In this document: positions 50,724-59,404 of the stretch, one piece after another
How positions within the stretch are numbered: position 1 is the first letter of the stretch
Layout of the letters: the number at the start of each line of letters is the position of its first letter
NCBI RefSeq assembly: GCF_026340675.1
Contig: NZ_JAPEOX010000001.1
Span: forward strand, 5,394,001 to 5,458,000
Direction of reading: 5' to 3'
Source: Streptomyces sp. NBC_01264
Lineage (GTDB): Bacteria > Actinomycetota > Actinomycetes > Streptomycetales > Streptomycetaceae
Length of the DNA stretch: 64,000 nucleotides
The notes under the pieces: model-generated
What the model saw: only the letters and a program-made list of their open reading frames with translations
Databases searched by the model: none
What the model was told of the DNA's origin: nothing
Translations under genes and position numbers: made by a program

Positions 50724-52328
50724 TTAAGCGGCGAGAGCGGTCTGGTTCCCCAGCAGGAGCGTGACCCGGTGGACGGCCTGGAGGTCCGACACGTCGCCGG
50801 CCGTGGCTCCCGGCGGCACCGGCACTCGGTAGTAGCGGCACCAGCCGCGTTGTCGTGAGCTCGGCGGTGTGGATCGCCAGGAGGCTGACCGCTGGAAGAA
50901 CGAAGGGGGTACGAGCTTGCGGGCGTGGGCCTCGGTCCAGCGCATCGCGACGTCCAGGGTGGCGTCCGGGTCCTGCTGTGGGGCCTTCACGCCCTCGGCG
51001 GACGTCCATCGGCGGATGCGGAACAGGCCCGGCTCGGAGCCGCGGACGAGGAACAGGAAGACGTCGTCCTTCAAGGGCACGAACCAGGTCCCGCGGTCGG
51101 TCTGGAGCCAGCGGATGGGTGAGCTGTGGAAGAGGTCAACGTCCTCCCACTGCACGCCGCCCAGTGCGGCCGCGGCGGCCTCCTCAGCGGCGTCGACCGC
51201 CTCGGTGAGGTACTGGTCCTCTTCCGCGGTGGCGAGGTCCCGGCCGGTGAGGTCGACGATGGACGCGAGCTTGTGTCGGGTTGAGGCGCCCATCACGTCG
51301 AGGAGGAGGGCGTCCTTCTTGCCTTCCCACAGTCGGAGCGCGCGGCCGGCCATCTGGCAGTACAGACCTGCGGACTTGGTGGGTCGGGCGATGACCGCGC
51401 AGGACGTCCAGGGGGCGTCGAAGCCCTCGGTGAGCACCATGCAGTTGGTGAGGACTTGGACCTCGCCGGTCTTGTACCAGCCGAGGGCGGTCTGGCGGGC
51501 CTCGCGGCTCATGTCGCCCCAGATGGTGGTGGCCGCGATGCCGATGTCGTTGAGCGCGTCGGCCATCGACTGGGCGGTGGCGACAGTGGGGGTGAAGACG
51601 ACCCCCTGTCGGTCCGAGGCGAACTGCCGGTAGGCGTCGGCAACGACGTCGGCGGCGCCGGAGTCCTCGAGGGCCTGCGCGAGCTGGCCGTCTTGGAGGT
51701 CGCCGGCACGGGTCTTGACCTTGTCGAGGTTGAGGCCGTCGACGACGACGCGCTTGCCGCGCACGTTGACGAGGTATCCGTCGCGGATCATGTCGAGGAT
51801 GTCGAGGGTGTAGACGACGTCCTGCCAGACGTCGGCGAGCCCGCCGTCGGTGCGGGTCATGGTGGCGGTGAAGCCGGCCGTCGGTATGCCGCGCCAGGCT
51901 CCGAAGTGTTCGAGGACGGTCATGTAGGTCTTGGCTGCGGCGTGGTGGCACTCGTCGACGACGATCATGCCGATGTCGTGGATGGCGTTGCGCCGGCGCT
52001 TGACGGCGAGGGTCTGGATGCTGGCGACGATGACGTCGGCGTCCTGGTGCTCGTCGCGCTCGGCCTTGACGATGCCGACTCGCAGCTCGGGTGCCACGGC
52101 GCGGATCTTGTCGGCGGCCTGCTGGATCAGTTCCTCGCGGTGCGCGATGACCAGCGTGCGGCCGGCGCGGCCGGTCTGGGTGGCGAGGATCAGGTTGGCG
52201 AAGACGACCGTCTTGCCTGCGCCGGTAGGGAGGACCACCGCGAGCCGGTTGTTCGGGCCCTGCCAGCCGACGGTGAGGGCTTGGATGGCTGCGGTCTGGT
52301 AGGGGCGGGGGGCGAAGCTGCCGTTCAT
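50724..52328 (-). CDS. DEAD/DEAH-box helicase
   Basis: A 534-residue superfamily 2 helicase. Motif I PTGAGKT is at residues 34-40, motif II DECHHAA near 125, motif III TATMTR, and motif VI QMAGRALR. The C-terminal 150 residues are a separate domain. I choose ATG 52328 with GAGGTGG upstream; a GTG three codons earlier is possible. It is separated from the primase-polymerase by the iteron-like cluster, so the three form the replication module. Confidence 0.9.
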   Translation of the reverse strand: MNGSFAPRPYQTAAIQALTVGWQGPNNRLAVVLPTGAGKTVVFANLILATQTGRAGRTLVIAHREELIQQAADKIRAVAPELRVGIVKAERDEHQDADVIVASIQTLAVKRRRNAIHDIGMIVVDECHHAAAKTYMTVLEHFGAWRGIPTAGFTATMTRTDGGLADVWQDVVYTLDILDMIRDGYLVNVRGKRVVVDGLNLDKVKTRAGDLQDGQLAQALEDSGAADVVADAYRQFASDRQGVVFTPTVATAQSMADALNDIGIAATTIWGDMSREARQTALGWYKTGEVQVLTNCMVLTEGFDAPWTSCAVIARPTKSAGLYCQMAGRALRLWEGKKDALLLDVMGASTRHKLASIVDLTGRDLATAEEDQYLTEAVDAAEEAAAAALGGVQWEDVDLFHSSPIRWLQTDRGTWFVPLKDDVFLFLVRGSEPGLFRIRRWTSAEGVKAPQQDPDATLDVAMRWTEAHARKLVPPSFFQRSASWRSTPPSSRQRGWCRYYRVPVPPGATAGDVSDLQAVHRVTLLLGNQTALAA

Positions 52329-52350
52329 GGCGACCACCTCGTCATCGGAT

Positions 52351-52680
52351 GCAGGGACTTTGCAGGGACTGCAGGGACCCGCAGGAAGGTGTGCAGGAAC
52401 CGGGGGAGCGCATCAGGTGTGCTCTGACCTCGGGTTTTGCAGGAACGCAGGGACTTGCAGGAAGAAAGCTGTATGCCTGCATGTCGGGGAGCTTGGTGGG
52501 TGCTGTGTTGCACGCGTTGATACGTGTGTTGCGTGATGTGCATGTGTGGTGCGCGCTATAGGTGGGGTAGGGGCTCGTTCCGGCAAGTCCCTGCCTCCCT
52601 GCAAATCCCCAGCTGGGGACCTGTGCAGGGACTCGCGCGGGTTCCTGCACAGGTCCCTGCCAGGTCCCTGCGGTTCCTGC
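52351..52680. repeat. Iteron-like cluster of GCAGGRAC repeats, candidate replication origin
   Basis: About 15 copies of an 8-base motif, GCAGGGAC or GCAGGAAC (or its complement), in a 330-base gap without a gene. The left block has eight direct copies starting at 52351, 52362, 52371, 52381, 52393, 52439, 52447 and 52457 (two end in AAG). The right block has seven, mostly inverted, at 52587, 52595, 52625 (direct), 52641, 52653, 52664 and 52673. Between them lies an AT-richer GT-rich stretch at 52495-52560. This is the layout of an origin with initiator sites around a melting region. Confidence 0.8.
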
Positions 52681-52697
52681 CGCGACCGCCTGGGGGG

Positions 52698-55376
52698 TCA
52701 TTGCATGGCCGGCTGGGTTGCGCGCCCGTGCACATCGACGCGGTACGTGTTTTGACAGCGGTGGGAGTCGTAGATCAGCTTGATCTTGCGGTCCCCGAAG
52801 TACCTGCCGTCCCTGGCCTTCAGCCAGTTGCCCAGGACTTTGGCCGTGGGCGCCTCGCCGGTCTTGGCGTGACGAGGGACGTGCTCGGCCAGGCTGGTGA
52901 GGGCCGTTCCGGCCGTGACGACGTTGTCTTCGAGCTTTTCGCTCCAGGCGATGAGGAACGCCGCCCACTCCTGCGTCTCATCGTCTTGCTGGATCGCGTC
53001 GCCCCGGTCTCCCATCCATCCCGGGATGCCGAGGTGGCCGAGCAGGCCGGCGACGATCGTGGCCCACTCCGAGTAGTCGCCCTTGCGTGTGCGGATCGTT
53101 GGGGCGCCAGCTGCGACCCAGGAACGGACCATGGTGACGAGGGCGGCCACGACGGTGGAGGCGTTGGCGCGCAGCCATGGCCGGAGGTCGCCGACGCGGA
53201 AGCCGTCGCGCTGATCGGGGTCGGGGCAGTTGGGGTCGAGCCGTACCCACATGGCCCGGCGCCCGTTGTCTCCGCCGGTTCGCAGCCCGTTGCCCGTGAC
53301 GATCCAGAGCCGGTTGTTCGGCATGGTGACGGAGGCGGTGGAGCCGAGGACGCGGTCGCCCCAGTGCTCTGCGGTCAGGAGGCTCGACAGGACAGGGGAT
53401 TTGATGATGTGGCCGTTCGGCAGGTTGTCGAGGACGACGACCGGTTGCCCGGTGGTGTAGAGCTGCGTGGTGATGCTCTTGCGGAGCTCGGTGTCGTTCT
53501 CTGGCCATGCGGTCTCGCTGATGCCGAAGCAGGACTTGAAGATGTCCTTCAGGAGGCTCTTGCCGCTGCCTGGGGCGGTGGCGGAGACGATGAACATCGG
53601 GGTCGGCCCGTGGAAGTACGGGCGCAGGATCGGGGTGAGCAGGGCGCCGATGAAGTGCGCCCGGTCTGACGGTTGGGCCCAGGGGAAGTCGGCCAGCATC
53701 TGGCCAAAGATGATCTCCTTGGCCTTCTCCAGGCTGGCTTCGGAAACGTGCGGCTGGAGTCGGCGCAGCGGGACCCGCGGCTGTAGGTACAGGCCGGTGT
53801 CCGTGTCGTATCCGGGCGCCTGCAGCAGGGTTCCGTCGAGCCGGATGACGGGGGAGGTGACGATCCCGCGGAGCGGCGGGAGGGGCCAGTCCTTCCGGCC
53901 GAGGACGGTGCCGCACGTCTTCGGCATGAGGAGCTCGCGCACTTCCTTGGTGCCCTCGGTCAGCGGGTCCGTGACGACCTGGTAGGTGGTGACGTGGTCG
54001 GCGAGATAGGCGCGCAGGTTGTCGTTTCCGAGCTGCTGTGTGAGCGGGTTGCCGTTGTCGTCTTGGTGGACCCAGCACGGCCCGCCGGAGCGCTTGTACA
54101 GGTCGGGAAGCTGCCCGCTGGACATGATGGCGAGGAGGCCGTCCACGGCGTCTGCCTCGTTGGTGATGTCCAGTTCGGGCCGTGTGGCGTGTACGACGTG
54201 TAGTTCGGGCCCGGTCTCGAAGTCGGGCTCCGTCTCCTCCGCGACGGCGGGGTGCAGTGCCGAGGATCCGTTGCTGAACGGGGTCCCGCCCTGGTGTGGT
54301 ACGGAGCTCAGTCGGCGCCGTGGTGCCTCCGAGCCGAACCCGCGGCGCCGGAGTTCGGCGGCGGCCTGCTTGAAGTTGTCGCTGCTGGTGCTGCCGTAGT
54401 TGAGGAGCGTGTATGCGGCGAACTTGTCGTAGGGGACTTCTGCTTCGAAGGCGGTGGAGGTGGTGAACACGTACAGCCGGTCCCGGTCGGCGGCGTGGCC
54501 GGTGGTGGCCGAGATGCCCTTCGCCTTGCCCTTGCGCCGCCAGTACGTCGTGTTGCCCCGGGTGGTGACGGCGTCGAACTCGTCACCGATGATCTCGGCC
54601 CAGTCGACCTTGTTCTCGAAGTCCTCGCCGGGGCGAACGCTGCCCGCAGGGAGTTCACGGCGGGGGCGCGGTGCGGTCTTCGCTTTCTCCTCGCGCGGGA
54701 GGCTGTCGACCATCCGGCAGACGTCGTGGATGGCGGAGAGGGTTTCTGCGTCGAGGGTGGGGATGGTGGTGGGCCCGCCGGCCAGCCGCAGATAGGGGCG
54801 GCCGGAGGCGTGGACGGTGCCGCAGGAGGGTTCGACGAGGCCGTAGCCGCCTTCACCGCGGGTCTCGATCTGCACCCGCACGATCTTGGTGTGAGGCTTC
54901 TCCGCGATCCTTTGCCGCTCCTCGGCCGTGTACTCGTCTTCACGGGCGAGTCGCGACGCGAGCTTGGTGTTGGGCGGCACAGGCCCGCCCTCGACGCGGA
55001 CGCGGATGTGAGGACCGCCGGACGGCGACTGGGTGACCCATCCATTCAGGAGGCTGGCCCACTCCTCGCCCAGACCTGAGGCTTGCATGATCTCGGTGAC
55101 CTCGTCGAGGACGCCGTCGGCGACAGCGTGTCCCTCGAATTCGATCATCTCGATGTTGCCGGAGACTGCGCCGTAGACCACGGCGAGGCCGCGGGGCCGC
55201 TTGCCGTCGAACCACTCGTCGTGTTCGGCGGTGGTGCTGCGGTTCACCTTGTAGGGGGTCCAGCTGCGGACGTCCGCGGCCTTGCTCCCGTCGGCCTTGA
55301 TGGGGAGGAGGCACAGGCCGGCGTCGTGCATCTCACGGGCGGAAGCCCGGAGGTCTGGGGTCTGTGCGTCGCTCAC
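52698..55376 (-). CDS. Bifunctional primase-polymerase with C-terminal helicase/ATPase domain
   Basis: An 892-residue replication protein. The N-terminal 250 residues resemble the prim-pol domain (AGLCLLPIKADGSKAADVRS; VTQSPSGGPHIRVRVEGG). A linker leads to a P-loop ATPase (MFIVSATAPGSGKSLLKDIF) with VVVLDNLPNG as Walker B, followed by a D5-like winged end. It probably primes and unwinds phage DNA at the adjacent repeat cluster. GTG 55376 overlaps the upstream gene by four bases. Confidence 0.88.
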   Translation of the reverse strand: MSDAQTPDLRASAREMHDAGLCLLPIKADGSKAADVRSWTPYKVNRSTTAEHDEWFDGKRPRGLAVVYGAVSGNIEMIEFEGHAVADGVLDEVTEIMQASGLGEEWASLLNGWVTQSPSGGPHIRVRVEGGPVPPNTKLASRLAREDEYTAEERQRIAEKPHTKIVRVQIETRGEGGYGLVEPSCGTVHASGRPYLRLAGGPTTIPTLDAETLSAIHDVCRMVDSLPREEKAKTAPRPRRELPAGSVRPGEDFENKVDWAEIIGDEFDAVTTRGNTTYWRRKGKAKGISATTGHAADRDRLYVFTTSTAFEAEVPYDKFAAYTLLNYGSTSSDNFKQAAAELRRRGFGSEAPRRRLSSVPHQGGTPFSNGSSALHPAVAEETEPDFETGPELHVVHATRPELDITNEADAVDGLLAIMSSGQLPDLYKRSGGPCWVHQDDNGNPLTQQLGNDNLRAYLADHVTTYQVVTDPLTEGTKEVRELLMPKTCGTVLGRKDWPLPPLRGIVTSPVIRLDGTLLQAPGYDTDTGLYLQPRVPLRRLQPHVSEASLEKAKEIIFGQMLADFPWAQPSDRAHFIGALLTPILRPYFHGPTPMFIVSATAPGSGKSLLKDIFKSCFGISETAWPENDTELRKSITTQLYTTGQPVVVLDNLPNGHIIKSPVLSSLLTAEHWGDRVLGSTASVTMPNNRLWIVTGNGLRTGGDNGRRAMWVRLDPNCPDPDQRDGFRVGDLRPWLRANASTVVAALVTMVRSWVAAGAPTIRTRKGDYSEWATIVAGLLGHLGIPGWMGDRGDAIQQDDETQEWAAFLIAWSEKLEDNVVTAGTALTSLAEHVPRHAKTGEAPTAKVLGNWLKARDGRYFGDRKIKLIYDSHRCQNTYRVDVHGRATQPAMQ

Positions 55377-55606
55377 GAACGGGGCTCCTGTGGTGCGCAG
55401 CGGGCGTGGTGGTCGGTCCGGATGGAGGCGTTGAAGGCGATGACGGCGGCCTCCCCGAATACGGGCCCCTCGGTGGTGCGACAGAGGAGGCACTCGTAGC
55501 GGGCCCGGATGCCGACCATGTCGATGAAGAGGCCGCCGGTGAGGGCCTGGCCCCGCTGGCCGAGAGCGTTGCCCTCGGCCAGCGGGGTACGGGGGGCGAC
55601 GGTCAT
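55373..55606 (-). CDS. Small zinc-knuckle-like protein
   Basis: A 77-residue protein, MTVAPRTPLAEGNALGQRGQ at its start, with YECLLCRTTEG and HHARCAPQ supplying possible zinc ligands. Both ends overlap neighbours by four bases. Function unknown. Confidence 0.68.
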   Translation of the reverse strand: MTVAPRTPLAEGNALGQRGQALTGGLFIDMVGIRARYECLLCRTTEGPVFGEAAVIAFNASIRTDHHARCAPQEPRS

Positions 55607-55797
55607 GCCGCCTCGCTGCGGTCGGCCTGCTGAAAGATTCCGCGCAGCCGGACGCGCTGGGCGGGGGTGAGCTCCGGGGCCGCGGCGACGTTGGCGTCGA
55701 TCCGCGCCCAGTAGGCGGCGTTGCGCTCCGGGTCCGGGTGCCGGACCGGCCGGCCGAGGGAACCCTCGGCCGACGCGGTCTTGGCGGTGGCGGTCAT
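55603..55797 (-). CDS. Small hypothetical phage protein
   Basis: A 64-residue protein, MTATAKTASAEGSLGRPVRH at its start; helical C-terminus (TPAQRVRLRGIFQQADRSE). Four-base overlaps at both ends. Not recognised. Confidence 0.68.
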   Translation of the reverse strand: MTATAKTASAEGSLGRPVRHPDPERNAAYWARIDANVAAAPELTPAQRVRLRGIFQQADRSEAA

Positions 55798-56300
55798 CCG
55801 GCGGACGCCTCAGCGGTGGTAACCAGCGCCTCGACGTTGTCTAGGTGCGTTCGGAGCTCCGCGATCCGGATGCGAGCCGCAGCCGGGGTGAGGTCCAGGT
55901 CCAGGAGCCCCACGATGGTCGTGCCCCTGAAGTCGGTCAGACCGGCGGACAGAACCGGATTTCCGAAGTGGTCCGGGGTGGGGGCCTCGATGAACTTCGA
56001 GTAGTGCTCGAAGTGGTCGCCTGTCTCGACGCACCAGGCGTGAACCGTGCACGGCCTTGCGGGGGCCCGCGCAGCCAGGATGATGTCCTGGACCTGGGCG
56101 AGGACCGCCGTGGCGTCGCCTGCTTCCCAGATGTGGCTGGCGAGGAGGTTGAGGAAGGCGATGTAGTTCTCGTCCTGCCCGACCTTCATCTCCTGGATCT
56201 GCACGAGAACGCGGAGACTGCCCGGGGTGAGTGGGGGCTGGTCGGCCCGGCGGCACGCCTCGACGGAGGTCGCGGTCGCGTCGGAGGAGAAGGCGTTCAT
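55794..56300 (-). CDS. Hypothetical early phage protein
   Basis: A 168-residue protein. The centre contains CTVHAWCVETGDHFEHYSKF, a Cys-x-x-x-Trp-Cys pattern reminiscent of DUF6907; the C-terminus is a helix (AAARIRIAELRTHLDNVEAL). Overlaps its neighbours by four bases on each side. Function unknown. Confidence 0.7.
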   Translation of the reverse strand: MNAFSSDATATSVEACRRADQPPLTPGSLRVLVQIQEMKVGQDENYIAFLNLLASHIWEAGDATAVLAQVQDIILAARAPARPCTVHAWCVETGDHFEHYSKFIEAPTPDHFGNPVLSAGLTDFRGTTIVGLLDLDLTPAAARIRIAELRTHLDNVEALVTTAEASAG

Positions 56301-56773
56301 GCGGGCACCCCCTCGATCAGGGGGCTGACCTCGACCGCGAACGGCGTCGGCAGCGGGGTCATGTCGAGCTTGTACGCCTGGGCGATCAGGTAGCGGGTGA
56401 AGAAGTCCGCTTCGAACTCTCCGAGGTTCGGGGAGAGCATGATGCTGATCCTCTGGTAGCGGACGATGACGCAGCCGAAGAAGCTCGGGTCGGTCAGGTC
56501 CTTCGAGGTGATGACCTTGACGTGCAGCTCGGCGGTCAGCTGGTCGAGGCTGGCCTCAAAGACGCGGTCGAGGGTGGGGATGGTGGCCGACAGCGGGGTC
56601 ACGGGCTGGCCGGGTTCCGCCTTGGCGAGGAAGGACGGGGCTTCTACACTGGGCATGAGCGTTCCTGACTTCTGCATGCAGCTGGATTCGTTTCGCTCGA
56701 CAGATGGCGTCGCGGTTGCATCCGCGGCGCTGTCGTCGTTCTGGGCCAGGTTCCGGCCCCTCGGGCCGATCAC
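56297..56773 (-). CDS. Hypothetical early phage protein
   Basis: A 158-residue protein. I place the start at GTG 56773 because AGGAGG precedes it and it overlaps the excisionase-like stop by four bases (GTGA), the habit of this operon. An internal ATG at 56656 with AGGAA upstream could make a 119-residue form. The C-terminal domain (VKVITSKDLTDPSFFGCVIV) is alpha/beta. Not recognised. Confidence 0.65.
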   Translation of the reverse strand: MIGPRGRNLAQNDDSAADATATPSVERNESSCMQKSGTLMPSVEAPSFLAKAEPGQPVTPLSATIPTLDRVFEASLDQLTAELHVKVITSKDLTDPSFFGCVIVRYQRISIMLSPNLGEFEADFFTRYLIAQAYKLDMTPLPTPFAVEVSPLIEGVPA

Positions 56774-56958
56774 GCGGCGCCCTCCTGTGAGCCGACGAGC
56801 GCCTGTTCGAAGCGCTCGATCTCGGCAGCGGCGTAGAGGACCTTGCGCCCGACCTTGATGCCGACCGGTCCGTAGCCGGTGTGCCGCCAGTAGCGGACCG
56901 TGGCCGGGCTCGTCCGGTACCTCCTGGCGACTTCCACGGTCGTCAAGTACTGCTCCAC
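56770..56958 (-). CDS. Excisionase-like helix-turn-helix protein
   Basis: A 62-residue protein. EQYLTTVEVARRYRTSPATV, then RYWRHTGYGPVGIKVGRKVL, is a winged HTH of the excisionase/MerR type. GTG 56958 follows TGGAGGTTGCCG; an ATG 11 codons upstream lacks such a site. As the first leftward gene after the repressor, it may be the recombination directionality factor, or a Cro-like early regulator. Confidence 0.78.
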   Translation of the reverse strand: MEQYLTTVEVARRYRTSPATVRYWRHTGYGPVGIKVGRKVLYAAAEIERFEQALVGSQEGAA

Positions 56959-57072
56959 CGGCAACCTCCAGAGGGATGACGGGATCAACATCCCGATACT
57001 GGAGGAGCATGGTGGCCGGATCGTCGCCTGTCAACCTTTACAAGGATGCGCTCTCGGGTAGCCTTCATCCTC
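56959..57072. promoter_or_regulatory. Lysogeny switch: divergent promoters with operator-like repeats
   Basis: A 114-base region between the leftward early operon and the rightward repressor. GGGATCAACATCCC (56981-56994) is a dyad; GAGGGATGA (56971) and ATGAGGGATAA (57073) repeat its GGGAT half. For the repressor, TTTACA (57037-57042) and TAGCCT (57059-57064) form -35/-10 boxes with a 16-base spacer. Confidence 0.65.
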
Positions 57073-57879
57073 ATGAGGGATAAGCGTCAACCAACGCCAG
57101 CCAACGGAGATGCGGTGGCGCAAGCCCAGGTCTTGCCGATCGCTGATGTGCCGAGAGCTTTCGGCGCGCGGCTGCGCGCCGCGCGGCAAGAGGCTGAGTT
57201 GTCGCAGGATGGTCTGGCCAGGGCGATGGCGGCATGCGGCTTCAACTGGCGGCAGACCACGGTGGCCAAGACTGAGGCGGCAGATCGCCCTGTCCTGTTC
57301 GCTGAGGTTGTGGCGCTGTCGCGCATTCTCGAGACTGGAATTGATGAATTCCTGTCCGAGACCACTCCCTTGGATTCTCTTCTTGCGGGGATCCAGCGTT
57401 CAGCGCTGGAGAGGGGAAAGGATGTGCATAATGCTGAACAGGCCCTGCAGATCGCCCGATGGAACCTGCATAATGTCGAGGCTGGGTTGCGTCTCACGCA
57501 AGCGATCTATGCCTACCGGCGGGACTCGGACTCGGGTCCGCTAAGGGCCGATATCGAGCTGATCCTGGAGCAGTATGGCGAAGCCGTGATCAGGGCATAT
57601 GCCGTGTATGAGGCCGCCCGGATCCCGATCCCGCGAGTTGTGGATGCGGAGGCCAAGGCTTTGCAGGAGGCGGCAAGGGGGGAATTGGCAAGATTTAACC
57701 GCCTATCAGAATCGGATATGGAATCCGAGTCCGGAGAGTGGTTGCTCGCTGTCGCGAGCGCGGCTGAAGGGAATAAGCCCGTGGCCGCTATAAGGGATCA
57801 GTTGTCACTGGAAAATGGGTACCGCGTGCATCTAGCCGAACTCTTGACGGACCTTGTCGTCGAGTATGTGCACGCCTAG
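57073..57879 (+). CDS. Phage repressor, XRE family
   Basis: A 268-residue protein with an HTH at about residues 30-60 (FGARLRAARQEAELSQDGLA) and a helical C-terminal domain of about 180 residues. I choose ATG 57073 because the -10 box ends at 57064, which would place the transcript start almost on this codon, giving a leaderless message. ATG 57046 lies within the promoter. The base composition is clearly lower in GC than the neighbours, with unusual codons (AAT, GAT, AGA, TTA-free). It is the only rightward gene at this end and faces the early operon. Confidence 0.82.
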   Translation: MRDKRQPTPANGDAVAQAQVLPIADVPRAFGARLRAARQEAELSQDGLARAMAACGFNWRQTTVAKTEAADRPVLFAEVVALSRILETGIDEFLSETTPLDSLLAGIQRSALERGKDVHNAEQALQIARWNLHNVEAGLRLTQAIYAYRRDSDSGPLRADIELILEQYGEAVIRAYAVYEAARIPIPRVVDAEAKALQEAARGELARFNRLSESDMESESGEWLLAVASAAEGNKPVAAIRDQLSLENGYRVHLAELLTDLVVEYVHA

Positions 57880-59378
57880 GAACGCGCCTCCATGCCTCGC
57901 AGCCACACGAACTTGACGGCTTCGTAATCGAAGCGACCGCCGTCGGGCATGGGGCCGAGCCGCGGAGGCGTGAGCGTCACGGTGACGAGCGTGCGGAGGA
58001 CGCCGCGCTTCTCCTCGAGGGGTAGGGCGTGCCAGGCCTTGCCGACGTTCTTCGCGCCGACGAGCTTCACCAGCGGGTCCTTCACCGCGGCCCGGGCCAT
58101 CTGCTGGGTCACCCCGTCGAGCTGTGCGCGGGCTACGTCCGAGCCCTCGGTGAACTGGTTCATGTCGATCTGCCCAGACCCGAACAGGGCGGCCAGGTCG
58201 GTGAGGCGCCGGCGGATCTGTTCGCTCTCCACCTGCAGCGCGGCGACGTTCACGTCGGACGGTCCGGGCAGCAGCAGGTCGACCGCATCCTCGCGTGACA
58301 GGCGGGCGATGACCGTGTCCTGCACGTACTCGTCGACCTTCGCCGCCTGGCGGCCGCCACCGTGCGCGGTCTTGCACCGGTAGCTCGGGTAGCGCCGGCC
58401 ACCGGACTGCGTCACGTACACAGTCTCCGTGCAGTCGCCCCGCCCGCACCGGTACAGCAGGGACCCCAGCCACTTGGGCTGAGCGCCGGGCGTCGTCCGC
58501 CGGTTCGGGTCCATCAGGACCGCGACGACAGCGCGGTGCTTCTCCTCGGGGACGATCGCCGCCCAGTTCCCGGGCCCGATCTCCTCGCCTCTGTAGACGG
58601 CGATGCCGGCGTTCCTCGCGCGCATCAGCATGTCCCGGGCTTCCACGTGCCCGACTAGATTCCCGCGGGTCGTGGTCAGGCCCTTGTCGGCGAGCCACCG
58701 GCACCAGCCCTTGATGGTCCCGCCCGACAGGAGCATGTCGATGCCGACCCGGACCGCCTCGGCCTCCTCGGGGACGAGCTGGTCCATGTCGAGGACGGGC
58801 ACTTCGACCTCCTCGCCCGTCGCCCTGTCGACCTTCTTGCGCGTCTCGCCGGTGGGCAGGCCCCACCCGAACGGACGGATGCCACCGCCCCACTTTCCAG
58901 CCTGCGCCTTCTGTAGGCGGGACCGGGCGACGCGTTCGGCCTTGTGCTCCGACTCGTGCCGGGCGACCGCGCCGTGAATGCGCGCCGTCATCCGGCCCGA
59001 TGAGGTCGACAGGTCGAGGTCGCCGGCCTGCACGGTGTGGGTATCGACGCCGCGGCGCTGGCTCAGGTCGATGTACTCCTCCAGCTCGGTGGGGGAGCGG
59101 TGCAGGCGGTCGGTGTGCCAGGCGATGACGACGGTGGCGGTGCCCTGCTCCAAGTCGTCAAGCATGCGGCGGTAGTCGGGCCTCTTCTTGCCCGAGTAGG
59201 CGGAGATGTCGTTGTCGATGTAGGTCTCGACGACGTCCCACCCGCGGCTGGCTGCGAGGGCTTTGCAGTCTTCCATCTGGCGGTCGACGCCGAGGTGGGC
59301 GCCGGTGCGGTCCTGGGAGATGCGGACGTAGATGACGGCGCGGATGAGCCGGTCGGATCCGGGGCGAATGGGCTTCAT
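57876..59378 (-). CDS. int: Large serine integrase
   Basis: A 500-residue serine recombinase. The catalytic domain opens AVIYVRISQDRTGAHLGVDR with nucleophile Ser21 and continues WDVVETYIDNDISAYSGKKR and AWHTDRLHRSPTELEEYIDL. A recombinase domain and a zinc-ribbon domain follow (SLLYRCGRGDCTETVYV, SYRCKTAHG), then a coiled-coil region. It starts at ATG 59378, 46 bases from the attR core, the normal placement next to attP. Its end overlaps the repressor by four bases. It performs attP x attB integration. Confidence 0.96.
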   Translation of the reverse strand: MKPIRPGSDRLIRAVIYVRISQDRTGAHLGVDRQMEDCKALAASRGWDVVETYIDNDISAYSGKKRPDYRRMLDDLEQGTATVVIAWHTDRLHRSPTELEEYIDLSQRRGVDTHTVQAGDLDLSTSSGRMTARIHGAVARHESEHKAERVARSRLQKAQAGKWGGGIRPFGWGLPTGETRKKVDRATGEEVEVPVLDMDQLVPEEAEAVRVGIDMLLSGGTIKGWCRWLADKGLTTTRGNLVGHVEARDMLMRARNAGIAVYRGEEIGPGNWAAIVPEEKHRAVVAVLMDPNRRTTPGAQPKWLGSLLYRCGRGDCTETVYVTQSGGRRYPSYRCKTAHGGGRQAAKVDEYVQDTVIARLSREDAVDLLLPGPSDVNVAALQVESEQIRRRLTDLAALFGSGQIDMNQFTEGSDVARAQLDGVTQQMARAAVKDPLVKLVGAKNVGKAWHALPLEEKRGVLRTLVTVTLTPPRLGPMPDGGRFDYEAVKFVWLRGMEARS

Positions 59379-59404
59379 CGGCCAAGTCTGGCACCAGCGA
59401 GGTG

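Noticed and set aside
52351..52680. CRISPR or transposon-end repeats
   Set aside because: Motifs are only eight bases, occur in both orientations and at irregular distances, and no transposase is present. An origin-type repeat cluster explains them better.
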